This document shows, one piece after another, positions 46,501 to 54,140 of a stretch of DNA of 64,000 nucleotides. The notes under the pieces are model-generated. The model worked only from the letters and a program-made list of their open reading frames with translations. It was not told the DNA's origin and ran no database searches. Numbering within the stretch: the first letter of the stretch is position 1; each line of letters opens with the position of its first letter. The DNA is from Parabacteroides johnsonii DSM 18315 (lineage in GTDB: Bacteria; Bacteroidota; Bacteroidia; Bacteroidales; Tannerellaceae), in assembly GCF_025151045.1 (NCBI RefSeq), contig NZ_CP102285.1, forward strand, positions 2,542,001 through 2,606,000. The letters are read 5' to 3'. Both the position numbers and the translations under genes were made by a program.

Positions 46501-46948
46501 CAGATATAGGGACTTCGACTTCAGCTTCTTCTTTGAAGGCAATTTCGGAGCAATGATCAAAAACAACATCAGTTATCTGAATCAAGCACACAGGAACGGC
46601 AATGTGAAAGTCGATTACTGGACACCGACAAATCCGACTAACGCCTTCCCACGTCCGATTGAAGGTGTCGACTATCTTCCTTATTATGAAACGTTGCATT
46701 ATGAAAAAAGCGACTTTATCAAACTTCGTAATGTCACTTTAGGATACACCATTCCAAGTCATATTACCAAGAAATGGGATATATCACGTTGCCGTGTCTA
46801 CGTGCAGGCACAAAACTCATGGATGTGGACCAACTTCACCGGAGTGGATCCTGAAAGCGCTCTGAATAAAGATGTTGATGGAACATACGCAGGTTACACG
46901 CGTCCAACTCCTTCAACCTGGTTAGTAGGTCTTAATATAAGCTTTTAA
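43562..46948 (+). CDS. SusC-like TonB-dependent receptor with N-terminal STN signalling domain
   Basis: An 1,128-residue outer-membrane receptor of a polysaccharide utilisation locus. After the signal segment (MKIIIILLVLSIGNSFS, about 22-38) comes an STN domain (about 45-120, NKQSIKEVIGIIEKKSEYVFFFSDN), which signals to FecR. A CarboxypepD_reg-like domain (about 138-215, ITGTIVDNTNEPLIGVNIVV) follows, then the SusC plug with VVVGYGTVKKKDLTGSVSS, and the barrel to the C-terminal aromatic residue. It imports oligosaccharides with the SusD-like lid encoded 18 bases downstream. The first ATG is followed by an extra 21 residues before the signal peptide; the ATG at 43625 could be the real start. 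Confidence 0.95.
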   Translation: MKINHYLDRSWFNGLRYTLHIMKIIIILLVLSIGNSFSMTYSQNTLLSLDINKQSIKEVIGIIEKKSEYVFFFSDNVRQDLEKSVDIKVNSKTLDVILNNLFADTDLVYTINDRQVSIAKSKKAGSSYPTPQQQTKTITGTIVDNTNEPLIGVNIVVKGTSTGTVTDIDGKFSLPITETNAVLVISYIGYKSQEIKVGNQSSLNVTLEAETLGLEEIVVVGYGTVKKKDLTGSVSSVNSETISKSPVTSATQAIQGRLPGVFISNSTTKPGENASVVIRGKRSISGSSDPLYIVDGIPVVGGINEISPSDIETIDILKDASATAIYGARGSNGVILITTKRGKAGKTQVDYNGYVGFQTVLNQLEYMDGAAYAETVRESYRSTGKYLSDKPSWEEDQKIGSFANDPYTLESLKMAYDENGNYDPSKVRSGSKWWEAVQRTGMVTDHQLSVRGGNDKTNFTFSGSYYDYKGLVKDEEFSRYSIRLNLEHSVNKYIKLGAFTGYTHSVQERGSTLFNSWRVMPMGRFYDDNGDLLEKVSGTDDQWRNPLLRLAEGAVSNPLKINRFIGSYYADITLPLKGLRFRTNLGIDYETRQDYNFQSAEARGNTMNYARNGTENRSMFTWENLLFYDRTFEDHTIGVTLLQSINEYLREYNKIPVQGTPADELLYYDVGSASNPEKTESGKSQWKLASFMARLNYSFKGKYLATISARYDGSSRLAEGHQWVAFPAAALAWRINEESFMQNVHFLSNLKLRAGYGVVASSEVDPYETKGTLSQKPYNYGSESIFGYAPNKMPNTMLTWETTGQWNAGFDFGFLGNRLNGTIDIYLQNTKDLLLDRQLPIVSGFNQIKSNVGKTRNKGLELTLNSLNINNKNFTWSTDLMMYTNKEEIVELYNGKEDDPGSSWFIGEAINVFYDYKKIGIWQDTPEDRAEMEKFNQNGSNFAPGTIRLWDNGDYKITSEDRVIQGQQRPKVILSLNNTFRYRDFDFSFFFEGNFGAMIKNNISYLNQAHRNGNVKVDYWTPTNPTNAFPRPIEGVDYLPYYETLHYEKSDFIKLRNVTLGYTIPSHITKKWDISRCRVYVQAQNSWMWTNFTGVDPESALNKDVDGTYAGYTRPTPSTWLVGLNISF

Positions 46949-46966
46949 TCTAAAAAATCAGAAACA

Positions 46967-48682
46967 ATGAAAGAATCAAATAACATAAAGAAAGTTGTCC
47001 TTTTTAGCCTGGCAAGCGCATGTATCGGGCTTATAAGCTGTGATGATTATCTGAAGGAGAAAGACCTTCCCCGTTTAACTCCCGACTATTATGGAACCGT
47101 TGCCGGTGTGGAGTCCGCCGCAACAGCAACATATAGCTTCATGCGTTGGGGAGCTGGTAATGAAAGATATAACGTACTCACAGAATACGGCACAGATCTC
47201 TTCACGCAAGGAGAAGATCCGGGAAAACAAGCTGACGCTTTTAACAAATATGGAAGCCAGTTGAATCCAGATGCAAGTGTCTTGTACGAATTCTGGGAAA
47301 ATCATTATAAAGCGATCAATACTGCAAACTTGGTTATTCAGCAAGTAGAAGGATCTACATCAATGTCTGAGGTACAAAAGCAAGTAGCTCTTGCCGAAAT
47401 GTCTTTTTTACGTGCCTTCTTCTATTTTGAGTTGGTACAACAGTTCGGAAGTATCCCTTTGGTATTAGATGTGTCTTTCGACGTGAGAACTGACTTTCCA
47501 CGTGCTTCAGTTGCCGATATTTACAATCAAATTATCAAGGATCTGGAATATTCGGTCCAATATTCTCCCGAGAAACCGGCAAAAACAGGGAAAGCAGCTA
47601 AATATGCTGCAGCTCACCTGTTGGCTAAGGTATATCTGACCAGGGGAAGTGCCGTAAGTGATCAGCGCGGACAGCAGCCTTCAGATATGGAGAATGCTCT
47701 GAAATATGCCAAAATGGTAATTGATTGCGGACAATACGAATTACTGACAAATTTTGCCGATCTGTGGGATATAAATAATCAGGGTAATAAGGAGGTGATT
47801 TTCTCCGTTCAATTCACGACAGATCCGGTTTACCGTGGAGATGGCAATTCCTTCCACCTATATTGGGGATCTTGGTATGAAGATCAACCGGGTATGACAA
47901 GGGACCTCGAAAACGGACGTCCATACAGAAGACATCTTCAATCGCAAAAGACAATGTTGCAACTGTTTGACCGTAAAAACGATTCCCGCTTCTATAAAAG
48001 TTTCAAATGGGCATATTATGCCAATCGTGAAGGTGCAGGACTGGAACTGGGAGATACAGCAATTTATTACAGTATAAACCCGACCACGGAAACATATCGT
48101 TATAAATATTTTGCCTGGGATAAGGAAGATGTAACCAAAAACAATCGCTACTATCCTCCCTTGCTTAAATATTTCGATCCCCTGCGTCTATCTGTCAATG
48201 ATGGTCAAGGTGGCCGCGAATGGGTAAAAATGCGTTTGGCCGAAACGTATCTGATTGCTGCGGAAGCTTCCGGCCGCAACGGTGATTACCAAACAGCAGC
48301 CGATTACATTAATGTTGTCCGCAAACGTGCCGCATGGCAGGATGGTGAAACCAAAATGTCTCAATACTGGCGCGAAGAAGGAGGAAAAATAGGAGATACC
48401 AATAGTACCTTTGCAGATATTCAAGTCACGGCTGCAGATATCCAAAGCAATTTTATCGACTTTATGTTAGATGAACGTGGACGCGAACTGTTAGGTGAAA
48501 CTTGCCGTTGGAATGACCTGGTACGATGTGAAAAGCTGGAAGAATACGTCAAGAAATGGAATTCAGAAGGAGCTGTCACCTTCAAATCACATCACAAACT
48601 TCGTCCGATTCCTCAAAAGCATATAGACCGCTTGAATCCAAAAGGAACGGATGCTGAAGAACAAAATCCCGGTTATTTCTAA
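46967..48682 (+). CDS. SusD/RagB-type outer-membrane glycan-binding lipoprotein
   Basis: A 571-residue surface lipoprotein (lipobox LISC, Cys at about residue 25) with the SusD TPR-like fold. Blocks are DDYLKEKDLPRLTPDYYGTVAG near the start, FLRAFFYFELVQQFGSIPLV in the middle, AAHLLAKVYLTRG, and a C-terminal FMLDERGRELLGETCRWNDL and LRPIPQKHIDRLNPKG..QNPGY. It binds glycans and forms a lid on the SusC-like barrel. A GC-rich hairpin separates it from the GH105 gene. Confidence 0.95.
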   Translation: MKESNNIKKVVLFSLASACIGLISCDDYLKEKDLPRLTPDYYGTVAGVESAATATYSFMRWGAGNERYNVLTEYGTDLFTQGEDPGKQADAFNKYGSQLNPDASVLYEFWENHYKAINTANLVIQQVEGSTSMSEVQKQVALAEMSFLRAFFYFELVQQFGSIPLVLDVSFDVRTDFPRASVADIYNQIIKDLEYSVQYSPEKPAKTGKAAKYAAAHLLAKVYLTRGSAVSDQRGQQPSDMENALKYAKMVIDCGQYELLTNFADLWDINNQGNKEVIFSVQFTTDPVYRGDGNSFHLYWGSWYEDQPGMTRDLENGRPYRRHLQSQKTMLQLFDRKNDSRFYKSFKWAYYANREGAGLELGDTAIYYSINPTTETYRYKYFAWDKEDVTKNNRYYPPLLKYFDPLRLSVNDGQGGREWVKMRLAETYLIAAEASGRNGDYQTAADYINVVRKRAAWQDGETKMSQYWREEGGKIGDTNSTFADIQVTAADIQSNFIDFMLDERGRELLGETCRWNDLVRCEKLEEYVKKWNSEGAVTFKSHHKLRPIPQKHIDRLNPKGTDAEEQNPGYF

Positions 48683-48699
48683 TTACACAATATTTATCT

Positions 48700-48729
48700 G
48701 AAGCTGCCCTGTTGAGAGCGGGCAGCTTC
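48700..48729 (+). terminator. Hairpin between the susD homologue and the GH105 gene
   Basis: A perfect 10-bp stem (GAAGCTGCCC at 48700-48709 with 48720-48729) and 10-base loop. The sequence after it (TCATTTATAAA) has no strong T-run. It probably lowers transcription into the hydrolase gene or stabilises the susCD mRNA end. Confidence 0.65.
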
Positions 48730-48744
48730 TCATTTATAAATGAT

Positions 48745-49860
48745 ATGAAAACAAAGTATTTTATTCCCATTATATTTCTGTTGCTTTTCACCCGATGTTC
48801 GACAAATTCTAACGCAGATTTAAAGAACTTTCCTGAAGGTTATACACCGGAAGAAGTTGGGACACGGATAAGCAAACGCTTTATTTCCGGTAAACATATG
48901 CTTCATAAGAAAAACGGAAAAGATGGTATTCACTATGCAGAAGTCTGTACATGGTATGGAGCCTTAAAATATGCTGTTGCCGTTGGTGACAAAGCATTGA
49001 TCAAGCAACTTCAGAACAAGTTTGAACCACTCTTTACCACCGAGGCAAATTATCAACCGCTTATGAATCACGTAGATTTGAATATGTTCGGTTGTTTACC
49101 GTTTGAGTTTTATCAGATCACAAAAGATCAACGTTACTATGATATGGGGCTTCCTTATGCAGACACGCAATGGCAGGTACCGGACACAGCAACAACGGAA
49201 GAAAAGAACTGGGCCCTAAAAGGTTTCTCCTGGCAAACCCGTTTATGGATCGATGATATGTTTATGATCACCATTATCCAATCCCAAGCATACAAAGCCA
49301 CCGGAAAACGAGAATACATTGACCGTGCAGCCCGTGAAATGGTAATGTATCTGGATGAACTCCAACACCCTAACGGTTTATTCTATCACGCCCCAGATGT
49401 TCCTTTTTATTGGGGACGCGGCAATGGCTGGATGGCCGCCGGCATGACAGAATTACTGCGCTATTTGCCAAAAGACAATCAAGACCGTCCCCGTATCCTG
49501 GAAGGGTATCGTTTGATGATGAAGAATCTGAAAAACTATCAACTACCTGACGGCATGTGGAGCCAACTAGTAGATGATCCCGCCTGCTGGGCAGAGACAT
49601 CAGGAACAGCAATGTTCACGTATGCTATGATCACAGGGGTTAAACAAGGGTGGCTAGATAAAAAAGAATATTCTCCAGTTGCTCGTAAAGCTTGGATGGC
49701 ATTAATTCCCTATATCAATGAAGAAGGAGACGTGACAGAAGTGTGTATCGGAACCAATAAAAAGAATGATAAACAATATTACTATGACCGTCGAAGGATA
49801 GTGGGAGATTATCATGGGCAAGCTCCCCTACTATGGTGCTGTTTTGCTTTGATAGAATAA
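48745..49860 (+). CDS. GH105 unsaturated-uronyl hydrolase lipoprotein
   Basis: A 371-residue glycoside hydrolase of family 105, which removes unsaturated uronic acid from lyase-generated oligosaccharides such as rhamnogalacturonan or ulvan products. A lipoprotein signal (MKTKYFIPIIFLLLFTRCS) is present. The alpha6/alpha6-barrel shows WIDDMFMITIIQSQ with its catalytic Asp, HAPDVPFYWGRGNGWMAAGM, and GTAMFTYAMITGVKQGWL. The ATG at 48745 is preferred because it begins the signal peptide. It is the only enzyme in the locus, so a lyase must come from elsewhere. Confidence 0.92.
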   Translation: MKTKYFIPIIFLLLFTRCSTNSNADLKNFPEGYTPEEVGTRISKRFISGKHMLHKKNGKDGIHYAEVCTWYGALKYAVAVGDKALIKQLQNKFEPLFTTEANYQPLMNHVDLNMFGCLPFEFYQITKDQRYYDMGLPYADTQWQVPDTATTEEKNWALKGFSWQTRLWIDDMFMITIIQSQAYKATGKREYIDRAAREMVMYLDELQHPNGLFYHAPDVPFYWGRGNGWMAAGMTELLRYLPKDNQDRPRILEGYRLMMKNLKNYQLPDGMWSQLVDDPACWAETSGTAMFTYAMITGVKQGWLDKKEYSPVARKAWMALIPYINEEGDVTEVCIGTNKKNDKQYYYDRRRIVGDYHGQAPLLWCCFALIE

Positions 49861-49876
49861 CCTATATTTCAAACGG

Positions 49877-49907
49877 GGCTGCCTTAAATCAAAAAAATAG
49901 GGCAGCC
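49877..49907. terminator. Bidirectional terminator-like hairpin after the GH105 gene
   Basis: GGCTGCC (49877-49883) pairs with GGCAGCC (49901-49907), with an A-rich loop. It lies between the GH105 gene and the convergent cold-shock-domain gene. Confidence 0.6.
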
Positions 49908-49951
49908 TATATAAGACAAGAGTCTGTCAGTTAAAGAATTTACTTCCTTTT

Positions 49952-50416
49952 TTAATTGGGAGATTCACTTTCATTACGAATATTAATTGCATTCATTCCC
50001 CTTAGACCGCGTTCAAGTTCAAAAGTAACGATGTCGGTTTCCGAAATATCGGTCAGTGTATTGTTACTAACATGAAAAAAATACTTCTCGCCGCTACCAA
50101 GGTCTTTGATAAAACCATACCCTTTTGATTCATTAAAATAATCAACCCTCCCTTTCAGCACGGTAGGTGTCTCTATATCTTCTTTTTTGGGGGTCGAGAT
50201 AAGAATCTCTTCTTGCTTAATTCCTTCTTTATTAGGATCCAGTTCGGGAGGAGTCGATGTAATCACGCCGTTTTCATCCACATAAGCGATCATATCATCA
50301 AAACTATTCGCTTTGCCAAGTAGTTTTCTGTCTTCTTTCTTTTTTTGTTTTTCGGCCCTCCGGGCTTGTTTCTTTTTTTCGTTTTCTCGTTTATTGTATG
50401 TTACGGATTTTGCCAT
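49952..50416 (-). CDS. Cold-shock-domain protein with charged N-terminal extension
   Basis: A 154-residue protein. Residues 1-35 are very basic and helical (KRENEKKKQARRAEKQKKKEDRK), and a short acidic linker covers 40-80. Residues about 88-150 form a cold-shock domain: KGRVDYFNESKGYGFIKD and KYFFHVS carry the RNP1/RNP2-type aromatic residues that bind single-stranded RNA. Its length is about twice that of CspA. It lies near an RRM protein on the same strand, so both may act as RNA chaperones in stress or cold (inference). Confidence 0.88.
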   Translation of the reverse strand: MAKSVTYNKRENEKKKQARRAEKQKKKEDRKLLGKANSFDDMIAYVDENGVITSTPPELDPNKEGIKQEEILISTPKKEDIETPTVLKGRVDYFNESKGYGFIKDLGSGEKYFFHVSNNTLTDISETDIVTFELERGLRGMNAINIRNESESPN

Positions 50417-50573
50417 TTATCTATATTATTTATATTAATAATCAATCTATTATATAAGGATTCAGAGTGGAATGCCAAGGTATTTCCGGAATATGGAAAC
50501 GCTGGATATAAAAAATTCCAACTATTGCACTGAAGAGTAAAAGCTAACTAAACTATAGGAGAGCAATAAGACA

Positions 50574-50704
50574 GTGTGTCAAAATATACTAATCCCCAAG
50601 CTTGACGCGAGGACGCAAAAGAACTGGCCTTATCAATCAAAGTTTATACGGCCAGTTATATGCGACCTCACGTCAAACGCGGGAACAAGGTAGTTTAGAC
50701 ACAC
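50574..50704. repeat. Imperfect palindromic element containing TTGACGCG blocks
   Basis: A 131-base imperfect palindrome with GTGTGTC / GACACAC ends, CTTGACGCGAGG / CCTCACGTCAAACG inner blocks, and a GGCC(A)GTT centre. It lies between the cold-shock-domain and RRM genes. Its right arm is closely related to 51984-52026 and to the core of the 610-bp palindrome at 18505-18535, so it belongs to a dispersed family. No gene is seen in the 305-base gap. Confidence 0.75.
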
Positions 50705-50721
50705 CTTCATATACCAGGAGA

Positions 50722-51030
50722 TTAATATCGTCTGGAACTATTATAACCACCTTTTCTTTCGCGGTATCCGCCGTTTGAAGGTTTTTCAGAGCGAGGACGC
50801 GCTACGCTTACCGAGATTACTTTTTTCTCAAATTCAGCTCCATTAAGAGCATCGATCGCTTTTTGGCCATCTCCATCGTTTACCATTTCAACAAAACCAA
50901 ATCCTCTGGATCTTCCTGTTTCTCTATCCATGATAACTTTTGCAGACGTAATTTCTCCATACTCCGCAAATAGATCATTTAAATCAGCATCATTAATGCT
51001 ATAATTTAAGCCTGTAATGTAAATGTTCAT
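50722..51030 (-). CDS. RRM RNA-binding protein
   Basis: A 102-residue single-RRM protein of the kind common in Bacteroidetes. RNP2 is NIYITGLN at the N-terminus and RNP1 is RGFGFVEM near residue 45, followed by a basic, Gly/Arg-rich tail (GGYRERKGGYNSSRRY). Such proteins bind single-stranded RNA and often act as post-transcriptional regulators. A TACCTTTG promoter box at 51145-51152 gives a leader of about 110 bases, long for a protein this size, which suggests leader-based or autogenous control (inference). Confidence 0.93.
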   Translation of the reverse strand: MNIYITGLNYSINDADLNDLFAEYGEITSAKVIMDRETGRSRGFGFVEMVNDGDGQKAIDALNGAEFEKKVISVSVARPRSEKPSNGGYRERKGGYNSSRRY

Positions 51031-51144
51031 TTAAAATTTTTTTTAATAAATACTAATAGGGTATGAGGAGGAAAATTAATGGAGAGGCCTACTTAATAAT
51101 AAAGAAGAACTATACGCTAATAATACGTAACTCAAACTCTGACT

Positions 51145-51152
51145 CAAAGGTA
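51145..51152 (-). promoter_or_regulatory. -7 box upstream of the RRM gene
   Basis: The minus strand reads TACCTTTG, matching TAnnTTTG. Confidence 0.5.
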
Positions 51153-51282
51153 ACACTATTAATCGAACCAACAACTATTACAACCTATAAATTCTCGTTT
51201 TTCTTGTCAAGACTGTCAAAACACCATTATTATCTGGGATCAGAAGTCTATTGCACAGAGGTTGTTACCACTTCAAAAACTT

Positions 51283-51876
51283 CTAAACCGAACAATCAGT
51301 AAAAATCTTTTCCCGACAGAAGCATCCTTCCAAATGATCGTTTACAAACCCTGTTGCCTGCATATGAGCATAGCAGATAGTAGAGCCAAAGAACTTAAAC
51401 CCTCGTTTCTTCATGTCCTTACTCATTGCATCCGATTCTGGAGTCGTAATCGGAATCTCCTTCAACGACTTGAAATTATTTACAATCGGTTTCTGCTCGG
51501 GGAAAAACGATAACGTATAATTATAGAAACTACCAAATTCCTTTTGAATTGCGATGAAACATCTGGCATTTGTGATCGTAGACGCGATCTTCAGCCGATT
51601 CCTGACGATCCCATCAAAAAGCATCAGCCGGTCAATATCATCCGAATTCATCGCAGCCACTTTCTCTACATCGAAATTATAAAATGCTTTTTTATATCCT
51701 TCACGTTTACGAAGGATGGTAATCCAGGCTAACCCAGCCTGAGCACTTTCCAAAACAAGAAATTCGAATAAGGTTTTATCATCGGTAACCAATCGTCCCC
51801 ATTCTTCATCGTGATATTTCACATATAAATCATCAGTTCCAGCCCAGCCACAACGTCTATTTACAAGATCTTCCAT
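51283..51876 (-). CDS. tag: DNA-3-methyladenine glycosylase I
   Basis: A 197-residue Tag-family glycosylase that removes 3-methyladenine from DNA. Typical blocks are RCGWAGTDDLYVKYHDEEWG at the start, FEFLVLESAQAGLAWITILRKRE, and the HhH-like region. The zinc-binding Cys and His residues appear as C (RRCGW), CYAHMQATG and FCREK. It has normal length. A TACCTTTG promoter lies at 51898-51905, giving a leader of about 18 bases. Confidence 0.95.
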   Translation of the reverse strand: MEDLVNRRCGWAGTDDLYVKYHDEEWGRLVTDDKTLFEFLVLESAQAGLAWITILRKREGYKKAFYNFDVEKVAAMNSDDIDRLMLFDGIVRNRLKIASTITNARCFIAIQKEFGSFYNYTLSFFPEQKPIVNNFKSLKEIPITTPESDAMSKDMKKRGFKFFGSTICYAHMQATGFVNDHLEGCFCREKIFTDCSV

Positions 51877-51897
51877 CTTTCATATATTTATAATTCC

Positions 51898-51905
51898 CAA
51901 AGGTA
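51898..51905 (-). promoter_or_regulatory. -7 box upstream of tag
   Basis: The minus strand reads TACCTTTG, matching TAnnTTTG. Confidence 0.5.
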
Positions 51906-51983
51906 TTTATTAAAGATGAATATACAGCATAAAAAGCTATTATTTCCCCAATATTCGTATTTTTGTTCTGAGATTCTTAATTA

Positions 51984-52026
51984 TGAAGGTGTGTCGAAAT
52001 CCCCTTGTCCCCGCGCTTGACGCGGG
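51984..52026. repeat. Half copy of the TTGACGCG palindrome family beside the integrative element
   Basis: AAGGTGTGTCGAAA, then CCTTGTCCCCGCGCTTGACG: this matches one arm of the 50574-50704 element in the same order. The partner arm is absent, and the left boundary repeat of the integrative element follows directly. Confidence 0.65.
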
Positions 52027-52184
52027 GGAGCAAAAGTAACTTTTCAAAAGTCCCACGGATAAGCCACGTGAGAACTGCCTGAAACCGCTGTTTTTTGCCG
52101 AAGCGGGGAAAAAGAAAAAGCTCTGAAATCCTTGAATTTCAGAGCTTTGCTTTAATTTACTATTTGCTTTCGCGGTGCGTACGG
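52027..52184. repeat. Left boundary direct repeat: copy of the tRNA-Asp end and terminator
   Basis: This segment matches 61121-61278 without gaps and with about ten mismatches, most near its outer end. Its last 12 bases (52173-52184) equal the 3' end of tRNA-Asp, and 52117-52148 is a 13-bp hairpin identical to the tRNA terminator. Beyond 52184 the similarity stops. It marks the left end (attachment-site side) of the integrated element. Confidence 0.9.
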
Positions 52185-52388
52185 AAGATGAACTTTTATT
52201 CTATTCTTCACGTACTCAATATCTTAGCAAGCTCTTTTATTCTTTCTCCCACTGATAACCCCACATGTGCAATTCTTTGGATTGCTGGGTATTGCGGTGG
52301 TTGTTTGAGTTGATGCAAAGATAGGTGTTTATTATAGAGTAATAAAATAAAAGAGCCATATTTAACACGAAAATGCAGAGAGTTTTCT

Positions 52389-52396
52389 TACTTTTG
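52389..52396 (+). promoter_or_regulatory. -7 box at the start of the DUF488 pair
   Basis: TACTTTTG ends five bases before the ATG at 52401. Transcription would start at or within a few bases of the ATG, so the mRNA may be leaderless or the true start lies further in. Confidence 0.5.
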
Positions 52397-52400
52397 CAAT

Positions 52401-53300
52401 ATGTTATATTATAGAAGAAAAATATTATTAGCATTGATTGAAGCATTTGGCGGTCATTTGACTGCCAAACAACTTCAGAAATATTTGTTTCTTTTTACAA
52501 GGAAACAAGAGGAAAAAGCATTTGATTTTATTCCTTATTACTATGGTTGTTTTTCATTCCAAGCAAATCAGGATATAATGACATTAGCTAAATTGGGCTA
52601 CTTAAGTATTATAAAAAGCGAGAATGGTCGTAGAATACAAATTTGTCAACCCAATAATTATTTGATGATGCTTGATATGTTTGAACAGCAAGCTATAAAA
52701 GAAATAAAAGAAAAATTTGGTTATCTATCTCAAAACGAGTTAATTCGTTACACTTATATCAATTATCCTTATTACGCAACAAAAAGTACAATAGCAATTA
52801 ATTTGCTAAATGAGGAAGAATTAGCTGTAATAGATAAGCAAAAAAGAACCTTTACAGAGCCTCAATTATTCACTATAGGATATGAAGGACGCTCTTTAGA
52901 AAAATACATTAATATTCTCCTCGTGAATGATGTACATATTCTCTGTGATGTCCGTAAAAATGCCTATAGTCAAAAATATGGATTTTCAAAAAATCAATTA
53001 GAGAAAGCATGTACAGGAGTAGGTATAAAATATATCCATATACCGCAACTGGGAATAGAATCAGAACAAAGACAAGATTTAAAATCACAAAAAGATTATG
53101 AAATTCTTTTTGAGTCATATGAAAAATCTACCCTAAAAGAAAATTGGAATTATCTTTTATATGTCCGAGAATTGATTGATACAGAGAAACGTGTAGCTTT
53201 AACTTGCTTTGAAGAAAGTCACAAACAATGTCATAGAGGAAGAGTTGCGAAATATTTAATGCAACTACCTGATATAACTTACACCCTTAAACATCTATAA
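52401..53300 (+). CDS. DUF488 protein with an N-terminal winged-helix-like domain
   Basis: A 299-residue protein. Residues about 1-130 look like a SocA/Panacea-like winged-helix domain (LIEAFGGHLTAKQLQKYLFLF, YYYGCFSFQANQDIMTLAKLGYL). Residues about 152-295 are DUF488, with TIGYEGRSLEKYINILL, CDVRKNAYSQKYGF and the family's CFEESHKQCHRGRVAKYL. DUF488 proteins are suspected nucleic-acid or metal-binding enzymes, but their activity is not established. The gene is AT-rich, unlike the chromosome around it, and is followed after three bases by a gene of unknown family, so the two form a cassette. A promoter box sits directly before the ATG. Confidence 0.8.
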   Translation: MLYYRRKILLALIEAFGGHLTAKQLQKYLFLFTRKQEEKAFDFIPYYYGCFSFQANQDIMTLAKLGYLSIIKSENGRRIQICQPNNYLMMLDMFEQQAIKEIKEKFGYLSQNELIRYTYINYPYYATKSTIAINLLNEEELAVIDKQKRTFTEPQLFTIGYEGRSLEKYINILLVNDVHILCDVRKNAYSQKYGFSKNQLEKACTGVGIKYIHIPQLGIESEQRQDLKSQKDYEILFESYEKSTLKENWNYLLYVRELIDTEKRVALTCFEESHKQCHRGRVAKYLMQLPDITYTLKHL

Positions 53301-53303
53301 AAC

Positions 53304-54140
53304 ATGCCTACAACTCGAGTTCTAATTGCTGTAAAAACATACCCTACTTTATCGGAAAAATACGATGAATTAGTTTGTACTGCTGGTTTCTTGGAAGATG
53401 GCACTTGGATAAGAATATATCCTATTCCTTTTCGTAAATTAAGTTATGATAAGAGATATAGTAAATGGCAGTGGATAGAACTTGATTTGGTTAAAAACAC
53501 AAGTGATTTTAGGAAAGAAAGTTTTCGTCCTGCAAATATAGATAATGAAATAAAAATAGTAGGAGAAATTGGTACAAAAAATGGCTGGGCAAAAAGAAAA
53601 TCTATTGTTTTAAAACATGTCCGTTATAATATGGCTGAGCTTATTGAAGAAGCCAAAAATCCTCAAATAGGAACATCATTAGCCGTATTTAAACCTCAAA
53701 GAATTATTGATTTTGTTTGGGAAGAATCTACAAGAGAATGGAATAAGCAGAAATTAGATGTTGTATATGCCAATCAAGCCCAACATAGTTTATTTGATGT
53801 AGAAGAAACTAAAAGAATATTCAAAGTAGCTAAAAAATTGCCTTATGAGTTCTCATATAAGTTTATATCAGAAGATGGTAAAGAGCGAAAACTCATGATT
53901 GAAGATTGGGAATTAGGGATGCTTTATTGGAATTGCCTTGCTGCTGCTAATGGAAATGAACAAGTCGCATGTGAAAAAGTGAAAGAGAAATATTTCACAG
54001 AATGGTGTAAAAAAGATATATATTTTTTCTTAGGAACAACCAAGAAATTTCATAATGTAGGTACTAATCCTTTTATTATTATTGGGACATTTTATCCACC
54101 GAAAAATCCACAATTGGCTTTGACCTTTAAAATGGACTAA
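53304..54140 (+). CDS. Unknown partner of the DUF488 protein
   Basis: A 278-residue soluble protein that I cannot assign to a named family with confidence. It begins TRVLIAVKTYPTLSEKYDELVCTAGF and has beta-rich character with conserved-looking aromatic blocks (WIRIYPIPFRKL, YSKWQWIELDL) near residues 33-65. The middle is polar, and the C-terminus reads FLGTTKKFHN..FIIIGTFYPP. The N-terminal half could be OB-like, suggesting nucleic-acid binding, but this is inference. It starts three bases after the DUF488 gene and shares its AT-rich composition. I suggest the two act together, perhaps in defence or nucleic-acid processing. Confidence 0.7.
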   Translation: MPTTRVLIAVKTYPTLSEKYDELVCTAGFLEDGTWIRIYPIPFRKLSYDKRYSKWQWIELDLVKNTSDFRKESFRPANIDNEIKIVGEIGTKNGWAKRKSIVLKHVRYNMAELIEEAKNPQIGTSLAVFKPQRIIDFVWEESTREWNKQKLDVVYANQAQHSLFDVEETKRIFKVAKKLPYEFSYKFISEDGKERKLMIEDWELGMLYWNCLAAANGNEQVACEKVKEKYFTEWCKKDIYFFLGTTKKFHNVGTNPFIIIGTFYPPKNPQLALTFKMD

